A program made the position numbers and the translations under genes. A DNA stretch of 64,000 nt, taken from Mycobacterium kiyosense (lineage in GTDB: Bacteria; Actinomycetota; Actinomycetes; Mycobacteriales; Mycobacteriaceae). The stretch covers positions 744,001-808,000 of the forward strand of contig AP025179.1 of the NCBI GenBank assembly GCA_021654635.1, given 5' to 3'. The notes under the pieces are model-generated. The model did not search any database. It worked only from the letters and a program-made list of their open reading frames with translations, and was not told where the DNA came from. Of this stretch, positions 44,225 to 55,605 are shown piece by piece (position 1 is the first letter of the stretch; each line of letters begins with the position of its first letter).

Positions 44225-45420
44225 CTCAGGTCCCACACCTGCAGCTCGGTTCCGGCGGGCACCTCCACGACATCCTCGGGAATGTCGAGTAGCCCATTGG
44301 CCGACGCCAGCCAGCGCAGATGGTGCGACGCCGGGGGGCCGTAGCTGGTGACGCGCCCCTCGTCGAGGACGGCCCGACGGAATTGCCGCTTGCCCCGCGG
44401 AGAGGTCACCGGCTCGGTGAGCACCGCGGTGCGCAGGGGCCGGTGCGGGTGCGGCAAGCCCATCGCCGCGCGCAGCGCGGGCCGGATGAACACCTCGAAG
44501 GACACCAGCGCGCTCACTGGATTGCCGGGCAACGTCACGATCGTGGTGCCGGCCACCGTGCCGACACCTTGCGGCATACCCGGCTGCATCGCCACCTTGA
44601 CGAATTCGACACCCGCATCGCCGGCTCGGCCGAACGCGTCCTTGACCACCTCATAGGCACCGGCGCTGACGCCGCCGCTGGTGATGATCAGGTCGGCATC
44701 ACCGGCGTAGCGGTCCAGCACCGCATTGAACTGTGCGATGTCGTCGCCGGCGGTCTGGGTCGCAAGCACCTGCGTGCCGGCCTCGCGCAGCGCGGCAGCC
44801 AGCATCACCGCGTTGGACTCGTAGATCTGCCCGGGTTGCAGTTCGGTGCCCGGCGCCACCAGCTCCGACCCGGTCGAAATCACCAGCACCCGCTGCCGCG
44901 GAGTCACCGTCAGCTCGGCCAGGCCCAGCGCCGCCACCAGGCCGAGCGCGGCCGGCGTCAGCACCGCGCCCGCGTTCAGCACGGTGGTGCCGGCCGCGAC
45001 GTCCTCCCCGGCGCGGCGGATGTGCCGGCCGGGGGCGGCGGGCTGGTGGATCGCGACCGAGTCGACGCCGCCGTCGGTGGCCTCGACCGGCACGATGCCC
45101 GTCGCGCCCGCCGGCAACGGGGCCCCGGTCATGATCCGGTGCGCGGTGCCGGGCCGCAGCGTCAACGAATCGGTGCGCCCGGCCGGGATGTCCTCGGTGA
45201 CCGGCAGCACCACCGGCTGCTCGGTAGTGGCGGCGGCGGTGTCGTCGGCGTACACGGCGTATCCGTCCATCGCGGAGTTGTCGAAAACCGGCAGCGACAG
45301 CGGGGCGACGACATCGGCGCCCAGCACCAGGCCCAGCGTTTCGGCGAGCGGGACCGTCGCGCCGGGCCTGGCCCGGATCAGTTCGGCGACGATGCGCTGG
45401 TGTTCGGCGACCGAGCGCAT
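44221..45420 (-). CDS. moeA2: Molybdopterin molybdenumtransferase
   Basis: Inserts molybdenum into adenylylated molybdopterin. The 399 residues include VFDNSAMDGYAV, GTAHRIMTGAPLPAGATGIVPVE, VISTGSELV, ITSGGVSAGAYEVVKDAF and the C-terminal LPGNPVSALVSFEVFIRPALR. The ATG at 45420 lies one base after the stop of the upstream SDR gene. It ends in a 4-base overlap with the convergent MFS gene. Confidence 0.94.
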   Translation of the reverse strand: MRSVAEHQRIVAELIRARPGATVPLAETLGLVLGADVVAPLSLPVFDNSAMDGYAVYADDTAAATTEQPVVLPVTEDIPAGRTDSLTLRPGTAHRIMTGAPLPAGATGIVPVEATDGGVDSVAIHQPAAPGRHIRRAGEDVAAGTTVLNAGAVLTPAALGLVAALGLAELTVTPRQRVLVISTGSELVAPGTELQPGQIYESNAVMLAAALREAGTQVLATQTAGDDIAQFNAVLDRYAGDADLIITSGGVSAGAYEVVKDAFGRAGDAGVEFVKVAMQPGMPQGVGTVAGTTIVTLPGNPVSALVSFEVFIRPALRAAMGLPHPHRPLRTAVLTEPVTSPRGKRQFRRAVLDEGRVTSYGPPASHHLRWLASANGLLDIPEDVVEVPAGTELQVWDLS

Positions 45421-45421
45421 G

Positions 45422-46363
45422 TCAGACCGGGAAGCTGACGCCGGTGAGCTCTTCGGAGACCGCCCACAACCGTCGCTGCAGGTCTTGGTCGTGCGACTGG
45501 GCGCTGGACTGGACCAGCTTGGGGTGGCCGCGCTGCTCGGCGAAACCGTCGGGGCCGTAGTACTGGCCGCCCTGCACGCCCGGATCGGTGGCGGCCCGCA
45601 GCGTCGGCAGGGCACCCATTTGTGCGCTCTGGAACAGCAGCGGCCCGAGCGCGTTGAGCGGCCGCAGCAGCCGCGGGATGTTGCGGGCCAACTCCGTACT
45701 GGAGCCACCGGGGTGGGCGGCGACGGCGATGGTGGACACCTCGCGCGCCTTGCCCGCCGCTTCCAGTCGCCGCTGCAATTCGTAGGTGAACAGCAGATTG
45801 GCCAGCTTCGACTGCCCGTAGGCGCCGATCCGGCTGTAGCTGTGTTCCCACTGCAGGTCGTCGAAGTGGATCGCGGCGCGCAACCGGTGGCCGAGGCTGC
45901 TGACGGTCACCACCCGGGATCCACGGACCCCGAGCAGGTGATCGAGCAACAACCCGGTGAGGGCGAAATGACCGAGGTGGTTGGTGCCGAACTGCAGCTC
46001 GAAACCGTCCTCGGTGAGTTCCTTGGGCGTCCACATCACCCCGGCGTTGTTGATCAGCAGGTCGATGCGGGGGTGGCTGCCCCGGAGCGCGTCGGCGGCC
46101 CGGCGGACCGATTCCAGCGAGCTGAGGTCCAGTTCCTGCAGCCTCAGGTCGGCGTCGGGCTTAGCGGCCCGGATCTTGGCCAGCGCGGCGTTGCCCTTCT
46201 CCTGGTTGCGCACCGCGAGCACCACCTGCGCGCCATGAAAGGCCAGCTCAGCAGCGGTGTGATAGCCCAGGCCGGTGTTGGCGCCGGTGATGATGACGGT
46301 GCGGCCGTGCTGGTCGGGGATGTCGGCGGCCGTCCAGTTGCGGCCGTTCTCGCGGGAGCCCAT
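45422..46363 (-). CDS. Short-chain dehydrogenase/reductase (Rv0439c type)
   Basis: A 313-residue NAD(P)-dependent oxidoreductase of the retinol-dehydrogenase-like group. It has TGANTGLGYHTA (cofactor-binding), LLINNAGVMW, the catalytic Ser in VVTVSSLGHRL and the Tyr-Lys pair in YSRIGAYGQSKLAN. The substrate is unknown. The ATG at 46363 gives MGSRENGRNWTAADIP. It diverges from groEL2 across the CIRCE region and is probably co-transcribed with moeA2. Confidence 0.9.
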   Translation of the reverse strand: MGSRENGRNWTAADIPDQHGRTVIITGANTGLGYHTAAELAFHGAQVVLAVRNQEKGNAALAKIRAAKPDADLRLQELDLSSLESVRRAADALRGSHPRIDLLINNAGVMWTPKELTEDGFELQFGTNHLGHFALTGLLLDHLLGVRGSRVVTVSSLGHRLRAAIHFDDLQWEHSYSRIGAYGQSKLANLLFTYELQRRLEAAGKAREVSTIAVAAHPGGSSTELARNIPRLLRPLNALGPLLFQSAQMGALPTLRAATDPGVQGGQYYGPDGFAEQRGHPKLVQSSAQSHDQDLQRRLWAVSEELTGVSFPV

Positions 46364-46407
46364 GGCCCGAACATAGCTCAGCCCTGGGCGAACGGCGGTG
46401 GGCGATC

Positions 46408-46433
46408 TTGCACTCGGCATAGGCGAGTGCTAA
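46408..46433 (+). promoter_or_regulatory. CIRCE element 1 (HrcA operator)
   Basis: The inverted repeat reads TTGCACTC, a 9-base spacer, then GAGTGCTAA, close to the HrcA operator TTAGCACTC-N9-GAGTGCTAA. It lies about 170 bases before groEL2 and should repress the chaperonin gene under normal temperature. Confidence 0.9.
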
Positions 46434-46441
46434 GAATGACG

Positions 46442-46468
46442 TTGGCACTCGCGACCGGCGAGTGCTAG
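46442..46468 (+). promoter_or_regulatory. CIRCE element 2 (HrcA operator)
   Basis: A second inverted repeat, TTGGCACTC, a 9-base spacer and GAGTGCTAG, starts eight bases after the first. Two operators in a row upstream of a mycobacterial groEL2 agree with known double HrcA control. Confidence 0.9.
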
Positions 46469-46565
46469 GTCGGGACGGTGAGGTCCAGCGCAAAGCCGCT
46501 TGGGTCGTCCGTCGCGGGCACTGCGCCCGGCCAGCGTAAGTAACGGGGTTGTCGTCACCCGGTAA

Positions 46566-48227
<1,662 letters not shown>

Positions 48228-48245
48228 AGCAAGTCCACCGCAGCG

Positions 48246-48283
48246 AAAAAGCCCGGTCCCTCACGAGGGGGCCGGGTTTTTTC
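48246..48283 (+). terminator. Rho-independent terminator after groEL2
   Basis: A GC-rich hairpin (GCCCGGTCCC, loop TCACGA, then GGGGGCCGGG) is preceded by A5 and followed by T6. It begins 18 bases after the groEL2 stop and separates it from the SDR gene 23 bases further on. Confidence 0.93.
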
Positions 48284-48305
48284 GTCGGCCTTGTAGGTTC
48301 GCAGT

Positions 48306-49130
48306 GTGGCACTTCCGACTCCGACACCAAGCAGCACCGCCGTCGTCACGGGCGCATCATCAGGCATCGGCGCCGACATCGCACGTGAGCTCGCCGGCCG
48401 CGGCCACGGCGTCACGCTCGTCGCCCGTCGCGAGGACAAGCTGCGGGCACTCGCCGAGGAACTCGCCGCCCGCGGCGGCAACGTCGAGGTGGCAGCCTGC
48501 GACATCGCAGACCCGCACGCCCGCGCCGGCCTGTTCGACGAGATCGGCGGGCGCGGCCTGACCGTCGACATCCTGGTCAACAACGCCGGCATCGGCACCA
48601 TTGGGGCGGTGGCGAAAACCGACGTCGACAAGGAGACCGCTCAGGTCCGGCTCAACGTCGAGGCCCTCGTCGACCTCACCACCCGCGCCGTCCAGCAGAT
48701 GGTGCCGCGCGGCCGCGGAGCGATCCTCAATGTCGGGTCCACCGCCGGCTTTCACCCCTTCCCCGGTCAGGTGTGCTACTCGGCCACCAAGGCGTTCGTG
48801 CATACCTATACCGAGGGCCTGCGCGGCGAATTGGCCGGCACCGGTGTCACCGTCGCGCTGCTGTGCCCCGGGCCGGTGCGCACCGAGTTCCTGGTGCGGG
48901 CGGGCATGGACGAACGCACCTTCGCCGACGCCTTCCCCAAGTTCATGTGGATGCCGTCCCGGGACGTGGCGCGGACCGGCGTCGACGCCCTCGACGGCGA
49001 CCGCGGAACGGTCATCCCCGGACTGCCCAGCCGGCTCAGCACAAGGCTGTTCCAGTTCATGCCCCGGCGACTGTTGTTGCCGTTGCTGAACAGCCAGCAC
49101 CCCGGCCTGAAACGGGACCGCTCGGCCTAG
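48306..49130 (+). CDS. Short-chain dehydrogenase/reductase
   Basis: A 274-residue oxidoreductase of the classical SDR type. It has VVTGASSGIGADIAREL for cofactor binding, VDILVNNAGIG, the catalytic Ser in ILNVGSTAGF and the catalytic YSATK. The first Arg pair (VARRED) suggests NADPH preference. GTG start just behind the groEL2 terminator. It ends in a CTAG shared with the convergent CMD-like gene. The substrate is unknown. Confidence 0.88.
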   Translation: MALPTPTPSSTAVVTGASSGIGADIARELAGRGHGVTLVARREDKLRALAEELAARGGNVEVAACDIADPHARAGLFDEIGGRGLTVDILVNNAGIGTIGAVAKTDVDKETAQVRLNVEALVDLTTRAVQQMVPRGRGAILNVGSTAGFHPFPGQVCYSATKAFVHTYTEGLRGELAGTGVTVALLCPGPVRTEFLVRAGMDERTFADAFPKFMWMPSRDVARTGVDALDGDRGTVIPGLPSRLSTRLFQFMPRRLLLPLLNSQHPGLKRDRSA

Positions 49131-49675
49131 CCCGGCCAGCGCCGCATCCAGCCCTCCACCGGCAGCGCCAGGGCGTTGCACAGGGTGCAGATGGTGCGGT
49201 ACCAGCCGACCGCGGTCAGCAACTCGATCCGTTGCTCGTCGGACAGGAAACCGCCCAGCGCCACCCAGGTGGCGTCCGTCCAGGAGCCGGTGCGCTCCAG
49301 TTCGTCGACTGCCTCGATCAGCGTCCGCTCGTCGGCACTCCAGCGCACGGCGCCGCCGGTGACCAGGGCGTCGCACTCGGTGTCACTGACGCCGGCGATC
49401 GGACCCCAGAACGCGGCTTGTCCACCCCACTCGTACCGGCAACCCAGCAACGCACAAATGCGCAGGATCGCGATGGTGCGGGTGCGCGGCGGCAGCAGCG
49501 CTGCCACGTACAGCGCCTCCCCGAGCTTGCGCAGCCGGGCGGCCAGCGCCGGATGGCGCTGCAGGCAGCGCACCAGCAGCAGCGGCTCATAGCTGCGGTC
49601 CGGATGCCCCCAGCTGTTGATACCGGCGGCGTCGTCCTCGCTCCACGGCGGAGCGAGTGGTTCGACGCGGCTCAC
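49127..49675 (-). CDS. Carboxymuconolactone decarboxylase-like protein
   Basis: A 182-residue all-helical protein of the CMD/AhpD-like superfamily. It has [38 protein letters not shown], then a second helical half with [25 protein letters not shown]. The CxxC pair of AhpD is missing; one Cys stands in GCRYEW. It may be a decarboxylase-like or peroxidase-like protein of unknown substrate. It starts inside the end of the FMN-binding gene upstream (4-base overlap). Confidence 0.82.
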   Translation of the reverse strand: MSRVEPLAPPWSEDDAAGINSWGHPDRSYEPLLLVRCLQRHPALAARLRKLGEALYVAALLPPRTRTIAILRICALLGCRYEWGGQAAFWGPIAGVSDTECDALVTGGAVRWSADERTLIEAVDELERTGSWTDATWVALGGFLSDEQRIELLTAVGWYRTICTLCNALALPVEGWMRRWPG

Positions 49676-50079
49676 GTGACCGGCAGGCTGAACACGACGC
49701 AGTCGTGCAGGCAGCCCTTGGCCGCGGACGGGTGGTCGGCGTTGCGGTGCAGCAGGGCTCGGGTGGGCGTGACTTCGCAGCGCACCGCGCCGGCGCCGGC
49801 CTCGCTGAGCTGGGCGCGGCCGTCGACGATCAACGAGTATCCGCCCGGCTCGGACGGCGGCCAGAGCAGCGTGACCCCGCCGCGGCGGGCCAGGTTGGTG
49901 CGGGTGCCGCCGCCGATCAGCCCGACGTCCAGGACGGTTCGGTCGCGCAGCACGGGTTCGACCGTCACGGTGTGCGCCCGATAGTCGTCGTCGACGGTGA
50001 TCAGATAGGCGAACGGATAGTCCGACAGCGCGGCGGCCAGTCGGTCGAAGTCGACCTTCTTCGCGGTCTTACGGGTCAT
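49672..50079 (-). CDS. FMN/F420-binding split-barrel protein (Rv0441c type)
   Basis: A 135-residue protein with the split beta-barrel look of pyridoxamine-phosphate-oxidase-like proteins: [42 protein letters not shown] and [11 protein letters not shown]. Such proteins bind FMN or F420. ATG start. It lies between groEL2's neighbours and PPE10, as Rv0441c does. It overlaps the CMD-like gene. Confidence 0.8.
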   Translation of the reverse strand: MTRKTAKKVDFDRLAAALSDYPFAYLITVDDDYRAHTVTVEPVLRDRTVLDVGLIGGGTRTNLARRGGVTLLWPPSEPGGYSLIVDGRAQLSEAGAGAVRCEVTPTRALLHRNADHPSAAKGCLHDCVVFSLPVT

Positions 50080-50088
50080 GGACCCTTA

Positions 50089-51534
50089 CTACTCCGACCG
50101 CACCGGGAACTTGATGACCCGGTTCGCGCCGGCGGTGTCGCGGTCGATCTCGGGGTAGAAGTTCGACTTCGGGATGCTTGGTGTGCCCGGCCGCGCGGTC
50201 GGGTCGGTGGGCGGGCTGTAGAAGCCGGTCACGTTGCTGGCGCTGGCCCGCAGACCCGAATTGGCGGCCGCGCTGCTGGTCGGGTTGGCCGACACCGGGC
50301 TTGGGCCGGCGGAGTCCAGCGGGGCGGCCGGGGCAGGGGCCGCGGCGACGACCGGCGCGGCGCCGATTCCGGAGCTCAGTGCGCTCGCCAGACCGGTATG
50401 CAAGCCGCCGGTACCGGCCAGCGCCGAACCCAGCAGGCCCGAACCCAATGCTGCCGTTCCCAGGCCGCCGGTCGCGTAGTGCGCGGTGTTCGTCAACACG
50501 GCTTCGGCACCGCCCGGCACGCCGTTGTACATGCCCGACGCCCACGGGGTGAGACCGCCGGCGAAGCCGGTGGTGGCGCTTCCGGAGTTGCCGACGCCGG
50601 CGTTGAAGACTCCTGAGTTACCGATGCCGGCGTTGTCGACCCCAGAGTTGAAGAAACCGGTGTTCCCGGTGCCCGAGTTGCCGAACCCGACGTTGCCGCT
50701 GCCCGAGTTGAAGCCACCGAAGCCGACGTCGTGGTCACCGGTCAGCCCGAACCCGAAGTTCATGCTGCCGGTGTTGGCGAAGCCGAGGTTGTTGCTGCCG
50801 AAGTTGCCGAAACCGATGTTGCTGTTGCCGGTGTTGCCGATGCCGAAGTTGTAGCTGCCGGTGTTGCCGACGCCGATGTTGCCGCTACCGCTGTTGCCGC
50901 CGCCGACGTTGTAGTTGCCGGCGTTGTTGTTGCCGATATTGCCGAAGCCGCTGTTGCCGAAGCCGAAGTTGATGCCGTTCTTGCCGATGTCGATGCCGAG
51001 GTTGCGCAGCACCTGCTGCCACGGCGCCAGCTGCGAGGCGGCCATCGACGCGTCGAAGTGATAGTTAGCCATGGCGGCGACGTCGGCGGCCCACATCTGT
51101 TCGTAGGCGGATTCGGTGTCCATGATCGCGGGCCAGTTCATGCCGAAGAAGTTGGTGGACGCCAGCATCTGCACCAAGCCGCGGTTGGCGGCCACCACCG
51201 CCGGCTGCACGGTGGCCGCCACCGCCGCCTCGAACGCCGCCGCCGTCGCGGTGGCCTGCGCCGCGGCCTGGTCGGCTTGAACCGCGGCAGCGCTGAGCCA
51301 TGCCATGTACTGCGTCGCGACTTCCATCATCGCCGCGGCCGACGGGCCCAGCCACGATGAGGTGGTCAGCTCTTGTGTGACAGCGGTGAACGAGGCCACC
51401 GAGGACGCCAGATCTTCGGCCAATCCGCCCCACGCCGAGGCAGCCGCCAGCAACGGTCCCGCGCCGGGACCGGCGAACATCAATGCCGAGTTGATCTCAG
51501 GCGGCAACCACGCGAAATGCGGGCTTGTCACCAC
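50089..51534 (-). CDS. PPE10: PPE family protein PPE10 (MPTR type)
   Basis: A 481-residue PPE protein. The conserved N-terminal domain of about 180 residues has FAWLPPEINSALMFAGPG (the Pro-Pro-Glu at 11-13) and the SAAAMMEVATQYMAWLS helix with the WxG-like segment SSWLGPS. A region of NxGxGNxG repeats follows (about residues 195-320), then an Ala/Ser/Pro-rich tail ending SIPKSNFYPEIDRD. PPE proteins are usually exported by type VII secretion to the outer envelope. No PE partner is adjacent. Two GTGs in a row (51534, 51531) are possible starts; the second gives the family MTSPHFAWLPPE. Confidence 0.93.
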   Translation of the reverse strand: MVTSPHFAWLPPEINSALMFAGPGAGPLLAAASAWGGLAEDLASSVASFTAVTQELTTSSWLGPSAAAMMEVATQYMAWLSAAAVQADQAAAQATATAAAFEAAVAATVQPAVVAANRGLVQMLASTNFFGMNWPAIMDTESAYEQMWAADVAAMANYHFDASMAASQLAPWQQVLRNLGIDIGKNGINFGFGNSGFGNIGNNNAGNYNVGGGNSGSGNIGVGNTGSYNFGIGNTGNSNIGFGNFGSNNLGFANTGSMNFGFGLTGDHDVGFGGFNSGSGNVGFGNSGTGNTGFFNSGVDNAGIGNSGVFNAGVGNSGSATTGFAGGLTPWASGMYNGVPGGAEAVLTNTAHYATGGLGTAALGSGLLGSALAGTGGLHTGLASALSSGIGAAPVVAAAPAPAAPLDSAGPSPVSANPTSSAAANSGLRASASNVTGFYSPPTDPTARPGTPSIPKSNFYPEIDRDTAGANRVIKFPVRSE

Positions 51535-51617
51535 CCAAACTTACCCGCCACATACTTTTGCCGTGGGCATATCGACTAACCGGTAGGCCCAATTCTCAGT
51601 CGCTTGACAGCAAGGTG

Positions 51618-53353
51618 TCAGGCCGGGACGGGCGCCGCTTGTCGCCCGCGTACCAGTTTGCCGGGGCGGGCCGAAGTGGGCACTCCGTTCTCGGCGATCA
51701 CCTCGCCGGAAACCACCGTAGCGACGTACCCCTGCGCCGTCTGGTCCAGCCGGCGTCCACCGGCGGGCAGGTCGTAGGTGATGGTCGGTTTGTGCAGCCG
51801 CAGCCTCGCGTGGTCGATGACGTTGAGGTCGGCTTTGTAGCCGACGGCGATGCGGCCGCGGTCGGCCAGGCCGGCGATGCGCGCCGGCACCGACGTCAGT
51901 TCGCGGACCGCTTCGGGCACACTGAAGCGGCCCGTCGCGCGATCGCGCGCCCAGTGCGCCAGGAAGTACGTGGAGTAGCTGGCGTCGCAGATCATGCCGT
52001 AGTGCGCGCCGCCGTCGCCGAGCCCGAGCACCACGTCGTCGCGGTGCAGCAGTTCGCCCACGGTGTCCAGCGAGTTGTTCTGCAGGTTGCTGGTTGCGAC
52101 CAGCAGCATGGCCCGGCCGTCCTCGTCGAGCATCCGGTCGTAGGCCTCCTCGATGGGCTCCACCCCGCGGGCCCGCGCCCGGGCCCCGATGCTTGTCGAC
52201 ATGTCCGGTTCGTAGCTGGGATTGTCGTCCAGCGGGAAGATCCAGTCCCACATCTGGGCGGCGTACAGGATCGGGTGACCCGCGCCGGGCTTGTCGGCCA
52301 GGATGCGGGCGCGCACTTCCGGCTTGCGCATTTCGGCGACGCGTTCGGCCAACGGCAGGTGCGCGATCTCGCGGTAGCTCGGGTAGAGCACGAACGGGTT
52401 GGCCGACAGCTGCAGCCCGATGATCAACCCGATGGGACGCGGCAGCAGCTGTGCGGTGACGCGGAGTTCGCCCGCGGCGCTGTTGGCCTTCTCGATCATG
52501 GTGATCGCCTCGGGCCAGGTGGGTTCGCCCGTGCTGGCGATCACCAGGGTGAAGGTCAGCGGCAGGCCGACGTCTTCGGCGACGTCGAAGACCGTCTGCA
52601 GGACGTGCTGATAACCCCTGGTCGGGATGTCGGGCACGAACTGCAGCAGCCCGCCGCCGCCGTCGACGACGCCGCGGGCGATCGCCTCGATCTCCTCGCG
52701 TCCCGCTTCGTAACTCGGAATCGGAGCGCCGCTTTCGGTTTTATGGATCATCAGCCGCGACGACGCGAAACCCAGCGCCCCGGCCTCGACGGCCTGCTTG
52801 GCCAGCGCGCGCATCCGGGCCAGATCCTCTTCGGTGGCGGGTTCGCGGTCGGCGCCGCGCTGGCCCATCACATACACCCGCAGCGGAGAGTGCGGCAGGT
52901 AGGCCGCGACGTCGATGTCCCGCCGTCGCGACTCCAGGGCGTCCAGGTATTCGGGGGAAGGTCTCCCAGGTCCAGGGCAGGCCGTCGGTCATCACCACCC
53001 CGGGGATGTCCTCGACACCGGCCATCACGTCGACCAGCACGTCGTGGTCCTCCTGGCGGCACGGCGCGAACCCGACGCCGCAGTTGCCCATCACCACCGT
53101 GGTCACCCCGTGCGCCGAGGACGGCGTCAGCCGGTCCGACCAGATGGCCTGGCCGTCGTAGTGGGTGTGCAGGTCGACGAAGCCCGGCGTGACCAGCAGC
53201 CCCGTCGCATCGATCACCCGCGCCGCCGTGGCCCCCTCCGGCGGGCCGACCGCGGCGATCACGCCGTCCCGCACCGCGACATCACCGACGAACGGCTCAC
53301 CCCCCCGACCCGTCGACGATGGTGCCGTTGCGGAGGAGAAGGTCGTAGGTCAT
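51618..53353 (-). pseudogene. N-acyl-D-amino-acid deacylase-type amidohydrolase, two +1 frameshifts
   Basis: A zinc amidohydrolase of about 577 residues when corrected. It starts [18 protein letters not shown] (ATG at 53353). The frame breaks in a C7 run at 53300-53306; one base fewer restores [19 protein letters not shown] and the metal motif [12 protein letters not shown]. The frame breaks again at a G5 run, 52953-52957; one base fewer joins [17 protein letters not shown] to the long second part ([46 protein letters not shown]). Both breaks are one extra base in a G/C run. The family removes acyl groups from D-amino acids; it resembles Rv2913c. Confidence 0.82.
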
Positions 53354-53379
53354 CTAAACAATCTACGACCCGTTCGGCG

Positions 53380-53522
53380 GGTGGTGCCAGAATCGCCGAC
53401 GGCTCCGCCACGGGCCCCAACGGGAAGTCCACGTCGCATTCCACCCCGGCTACTTCGGTGCGTTCGTGCGTGATCCGCACGGCAACAACGTCGAAGCCGT
53501 CCGGCACGGCGCGACAGGGTAG
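53380..53522 (+). pseudogene. Remnant of a VOC/glyoxalase-family gene
   Basis: The sequence encodes GGARIADGSATGPNGK in one frame. From 53430, in a shifted frame, it encodes HVAFHPGYFGAFVRDPHGNNVEAVRHGATG and a TAG. The HPGYFGAFVRDPHGNNVEAV segment is the typical C-terminus of VOC superfamily proteins. No upstream part of such a gene exists; the start of the amidohydrolase gene lies there on the other strand. It is a 5'-deleted leftover, ending 10 bases before the DinB-like gene. Confidence 0.75.
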
Positions 53523-53532
53523 CGTCGCCGCC

Positions 53533-54042
53533 ATGGCAGCAAGCGACGAAGCGGCCCGGGAACTGCTCCGGGACGCGTTTACCCGGCTGATCGAACACGT
53601 CGACGAGCTCACCGACGGCCTGACCGACGAGGTCGCCGATTACCGGCCGACGCCCGAAGCGAACAGCATCGCGTGGCTGATCTGGCACAGTGCCCGCGTC
53701 CAGGACATCCAGCTGGCGCACGTCGCCGGCGTTGAGCAGGCGTGGACCGACTGGGTGGACCGGTTCGGGCTGGACTTGCCGCGCAATGACACCGGTTACG
53801 GGCACAGCGCGCAGGACGTGGCCAAGGTGCGCGCACCGGCCGATCTGCTGGCCGGCTACTACCGCGCCGTGCATCGGCTGACGCTCGAGTACGTGGCGAC
53901 GGTGACCGCCGACGAACTCGCCCGTGTCGTCGACACCAACTGGGATCCGCCGGTGACCGCCAGCGCTCGGCTGGTCAGCATCATCGACGACTGCGCACAA
54001 CATCTGGGCCAGGCCGCCTACCTGCGGGGCATGCAGCAGTAG
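53533..54042 (+). CDS. DinB/DUF664-like protein (Rv0443 type)
   Basis: A 169-residue four-helix protein of the DinB superfamily, many members of which are metal- and mycothiol-dependent. Putative metal His residues occur in IAWLIWHSARVQDIQ and in the C-terminal DDCAQHLGQAAYLRGM. It is very similar to the Rv0443 family, which keeps the same place next to rskA-sigK. ATG start. Confidence 0.9.
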   Translation: MAASDEAARELLRDAFTRLIEHVDELTDGLTDEVADYRPTPEANSIAWLIWHSARVQDIQLAHVAGVEQAWTDWVDRFGLDLPRNDTGYGHSAQDVAKVRAPADLLAGYYRAVHRLTLEYVATVTADELARVVDTNWDPPVTASARLVSIIDDCAQHLGQAAYLRGMQQ

Positions 54043-54051
54043 GAGTCAGTC

Positions 54052-54906
54052 GTGCGATTGCTGGCCGGGCTCGTCAAGGCGTTGTGCTGGCTGCTGGCCA
54101 CCCTGGCGCTGGCGGTGGCGGTACCGGCGGGCTGGGCGCAGGCCGACATCGTGGACGAGGACGGCTACGCGCGGCTGGCCGAGCGGGCCGCCCGCGACCC
54201 GGCGCTGCAGGCGGCGATGGCATCCGAACTCACCACTCGGGCGGCGGCGCTGATCAACGAACACAGATTCCAGGTTGACAGTGCGACGGTGCACGACGTT
54301 GCCGCCGCGTTCACGGCCGGCCCATCGTTCCCGCCGCTGTTCGCCGAGACGAACCGCGCCGCGCATGCCTGGCTGTTCACCGCCCCGTCGTCCGGCGGCG
54401 AGCGATGGACGGTCGACGTGGCCCCGATGCTGCGGGAGACGTCGATTCGGCAATTGCTGAACTCCTACCACGTGCAGGTGCCCGACACGTTGCGGGTGCC
54501 GGTGACCGTCTCCGGGCCGGTGCACCAGGGCGAGTTGCATCGCGCGGCGGTGTGGGGCCCGTGGGTCAGCCTCGGCGCCGCACTGGGCTGCGTGGTGTTC
54601 GCGCTGATCACCCTCGCCGCCGCCCGCGGCCGGGGCCGTGCGCTCACCAGCCTCGGGGTGTCGGCGCTGCTCGTCGGTGCGGCGGGCTGGGCCGGGATCG
54701 AGATCGGCCGGGGCTATCTGAACGAGCAACTGAACCGGACGACCGGTGACATCCGCCGGATGGCCGACGTGCTGGTCGGTCATGCCGAAGACAGCCTGCA
54801 CCGGTGGCTGAACGTGACGCTGGCCGCCGGCGCCGCACTGGTGGTGGTGGGGTTTCTTGTCGCGATGATCGGCGGCGTGCTGGGGAAATCCCGGCGCACC
54901 GGCTGA
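54052..54906 (+). CDS. Predicted membrane protein
   Basis: A 284-residue protein with an N-terminal signal or membrane segment (LVKALCWLLATLALAVAVPAGWAQA) and an outside domain of about 140 residues. Three more hydrophobic segments follow in the last third (WVSLGAALGCVVFALITLAAA, ALTSLGVSALLVGAAGWAGIE, LNVTLAAGAALVVVGFLVAMI). GTG start nine bases after the DinB-like gene, so the two may form an operon. It abuts the convergent rskA gene. I recognise no known family. Confidence 0.75.
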   Translation: MRLLAGLVKALCWLLATLALAVAVPAGWAQADIVDEDGYARLAERAARDPALQAAMASELTTRAAALINEHRFQVDSATVHDVAAAFTAGPSFPPLFAETNRAAHAWLFTAPSSGGERWTVDVAPMLRETSIRQLLNSYHVQVPDTLRVPVTVSGPVHQGELHRAAVWGPWVSLGAALGCVVFALITLAAARGRGRALTSLGVSALLVGAAGWAGIEIGRGYLNEQLNRTTGDIRRMADVLVGHAEDSLHRWLNVTLAAGAALVVVGFLVAMIGGVLGKSRRTG

Positions 54907-55605
54907 TCAGCCCAGCGGCAGCTGCGCCAGGATCGCCCCAGTAGGCTGCGGCGACCCGCTGCCCGATTCCACCGTGAACGCCAGCGCGCTCGCACCACCC
55001 AGGTTGTCCAGCGTCGCCTTGGTGGACGGCGCCACGGCCGCGGCATCCATCGTTCCCGCCGAGGCCGGACCGTTGCTGCGCATCAGCCACATCTGGTAGA
55101 CGGTGCCCGGTGCCGGCGGAGCCACGTTGTTCATCACCAGCACCCCCGCGTTGCGCTCGCGGGAGAACATCACCGTGGCCGTCCCGGTGCCCAACGTGCC
55201 CGACACCGTGCGCACGTCAGGTGCGGCCAGAACCTGCTCGGCGACGCTCGGTGTAAGGGACGGCCGGCTCAGCACCCCGACGCCGAACGCACCCAGACCC
55301 ACCACGATTGCCGCTGCGGCTGCGAAAAGCGCTGTGCGCCAGCGTGATCGGCTCTCAGCGCGAGCCGGGGCGGCCAGCGCCAGCACCGCTGCGCGCAGCC
55401 GATCCGGCGGTTCGACGGCGTCGGCCGACGACAGTGCCGCCATCGTCTCGCGAACGGCGCGCACCTCGGCGGCGAACTCGGCCGCCAGCGCGGCGGGCGC
55501 GTCCGCGACCCGGGCGTCGATCTCGGCCCGCTCCGCGGCCGACAAGGCGTGCAGCGCGTAGGGGGTGGCCAGCTCGAGCAGGTCGAAGTCGTCCGGTTCG
55601 GTCAT
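54907..55605 (-). CDS. rskA: Anti-sigma-K factor RskA
   Basis: A membrane anti-sigma factor that holds SigK until proteolysis frees it. The 232 residues have an inside N-terminal domain ([28 protein letters not shown]), one membrane helix near residues 90-110 ([23 protein letters not shown]) and an outside domain ending [26 protein letters not shown]. The ATG overlaps the sigK stop as ATGA, typical of sigma/anti-sigma pairs. Confidence 0.95.
   Translation of the reverse strand: MTEPDDFDLLELATPYALHALSAAERAEIDARVADAPAALAAEFAAEVRAVRETMAALSSADAVEPPDRLRAAVLALAAPARAESRSRWRTALFAAAAAIVVGLGAFGVGVLSRPSLTPSVAEQVLAAPDVRTVSGTLGTGTATVMFSRERNAGVLVMNNVAPPAPGTVYQMWLMRSNGPASAGTMDAAAVAPSTKATLDNLGGASALAFTVESGSGSPQPTGAILAQLPLG

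Noticed and set aside
46408-46468. Single long hairpin terminator of the upstream SDR gene
   Set aside because: The inverted repeats match the HrcA CIRCE operator with 9-base spacing, and the SDR gene is read away from them.
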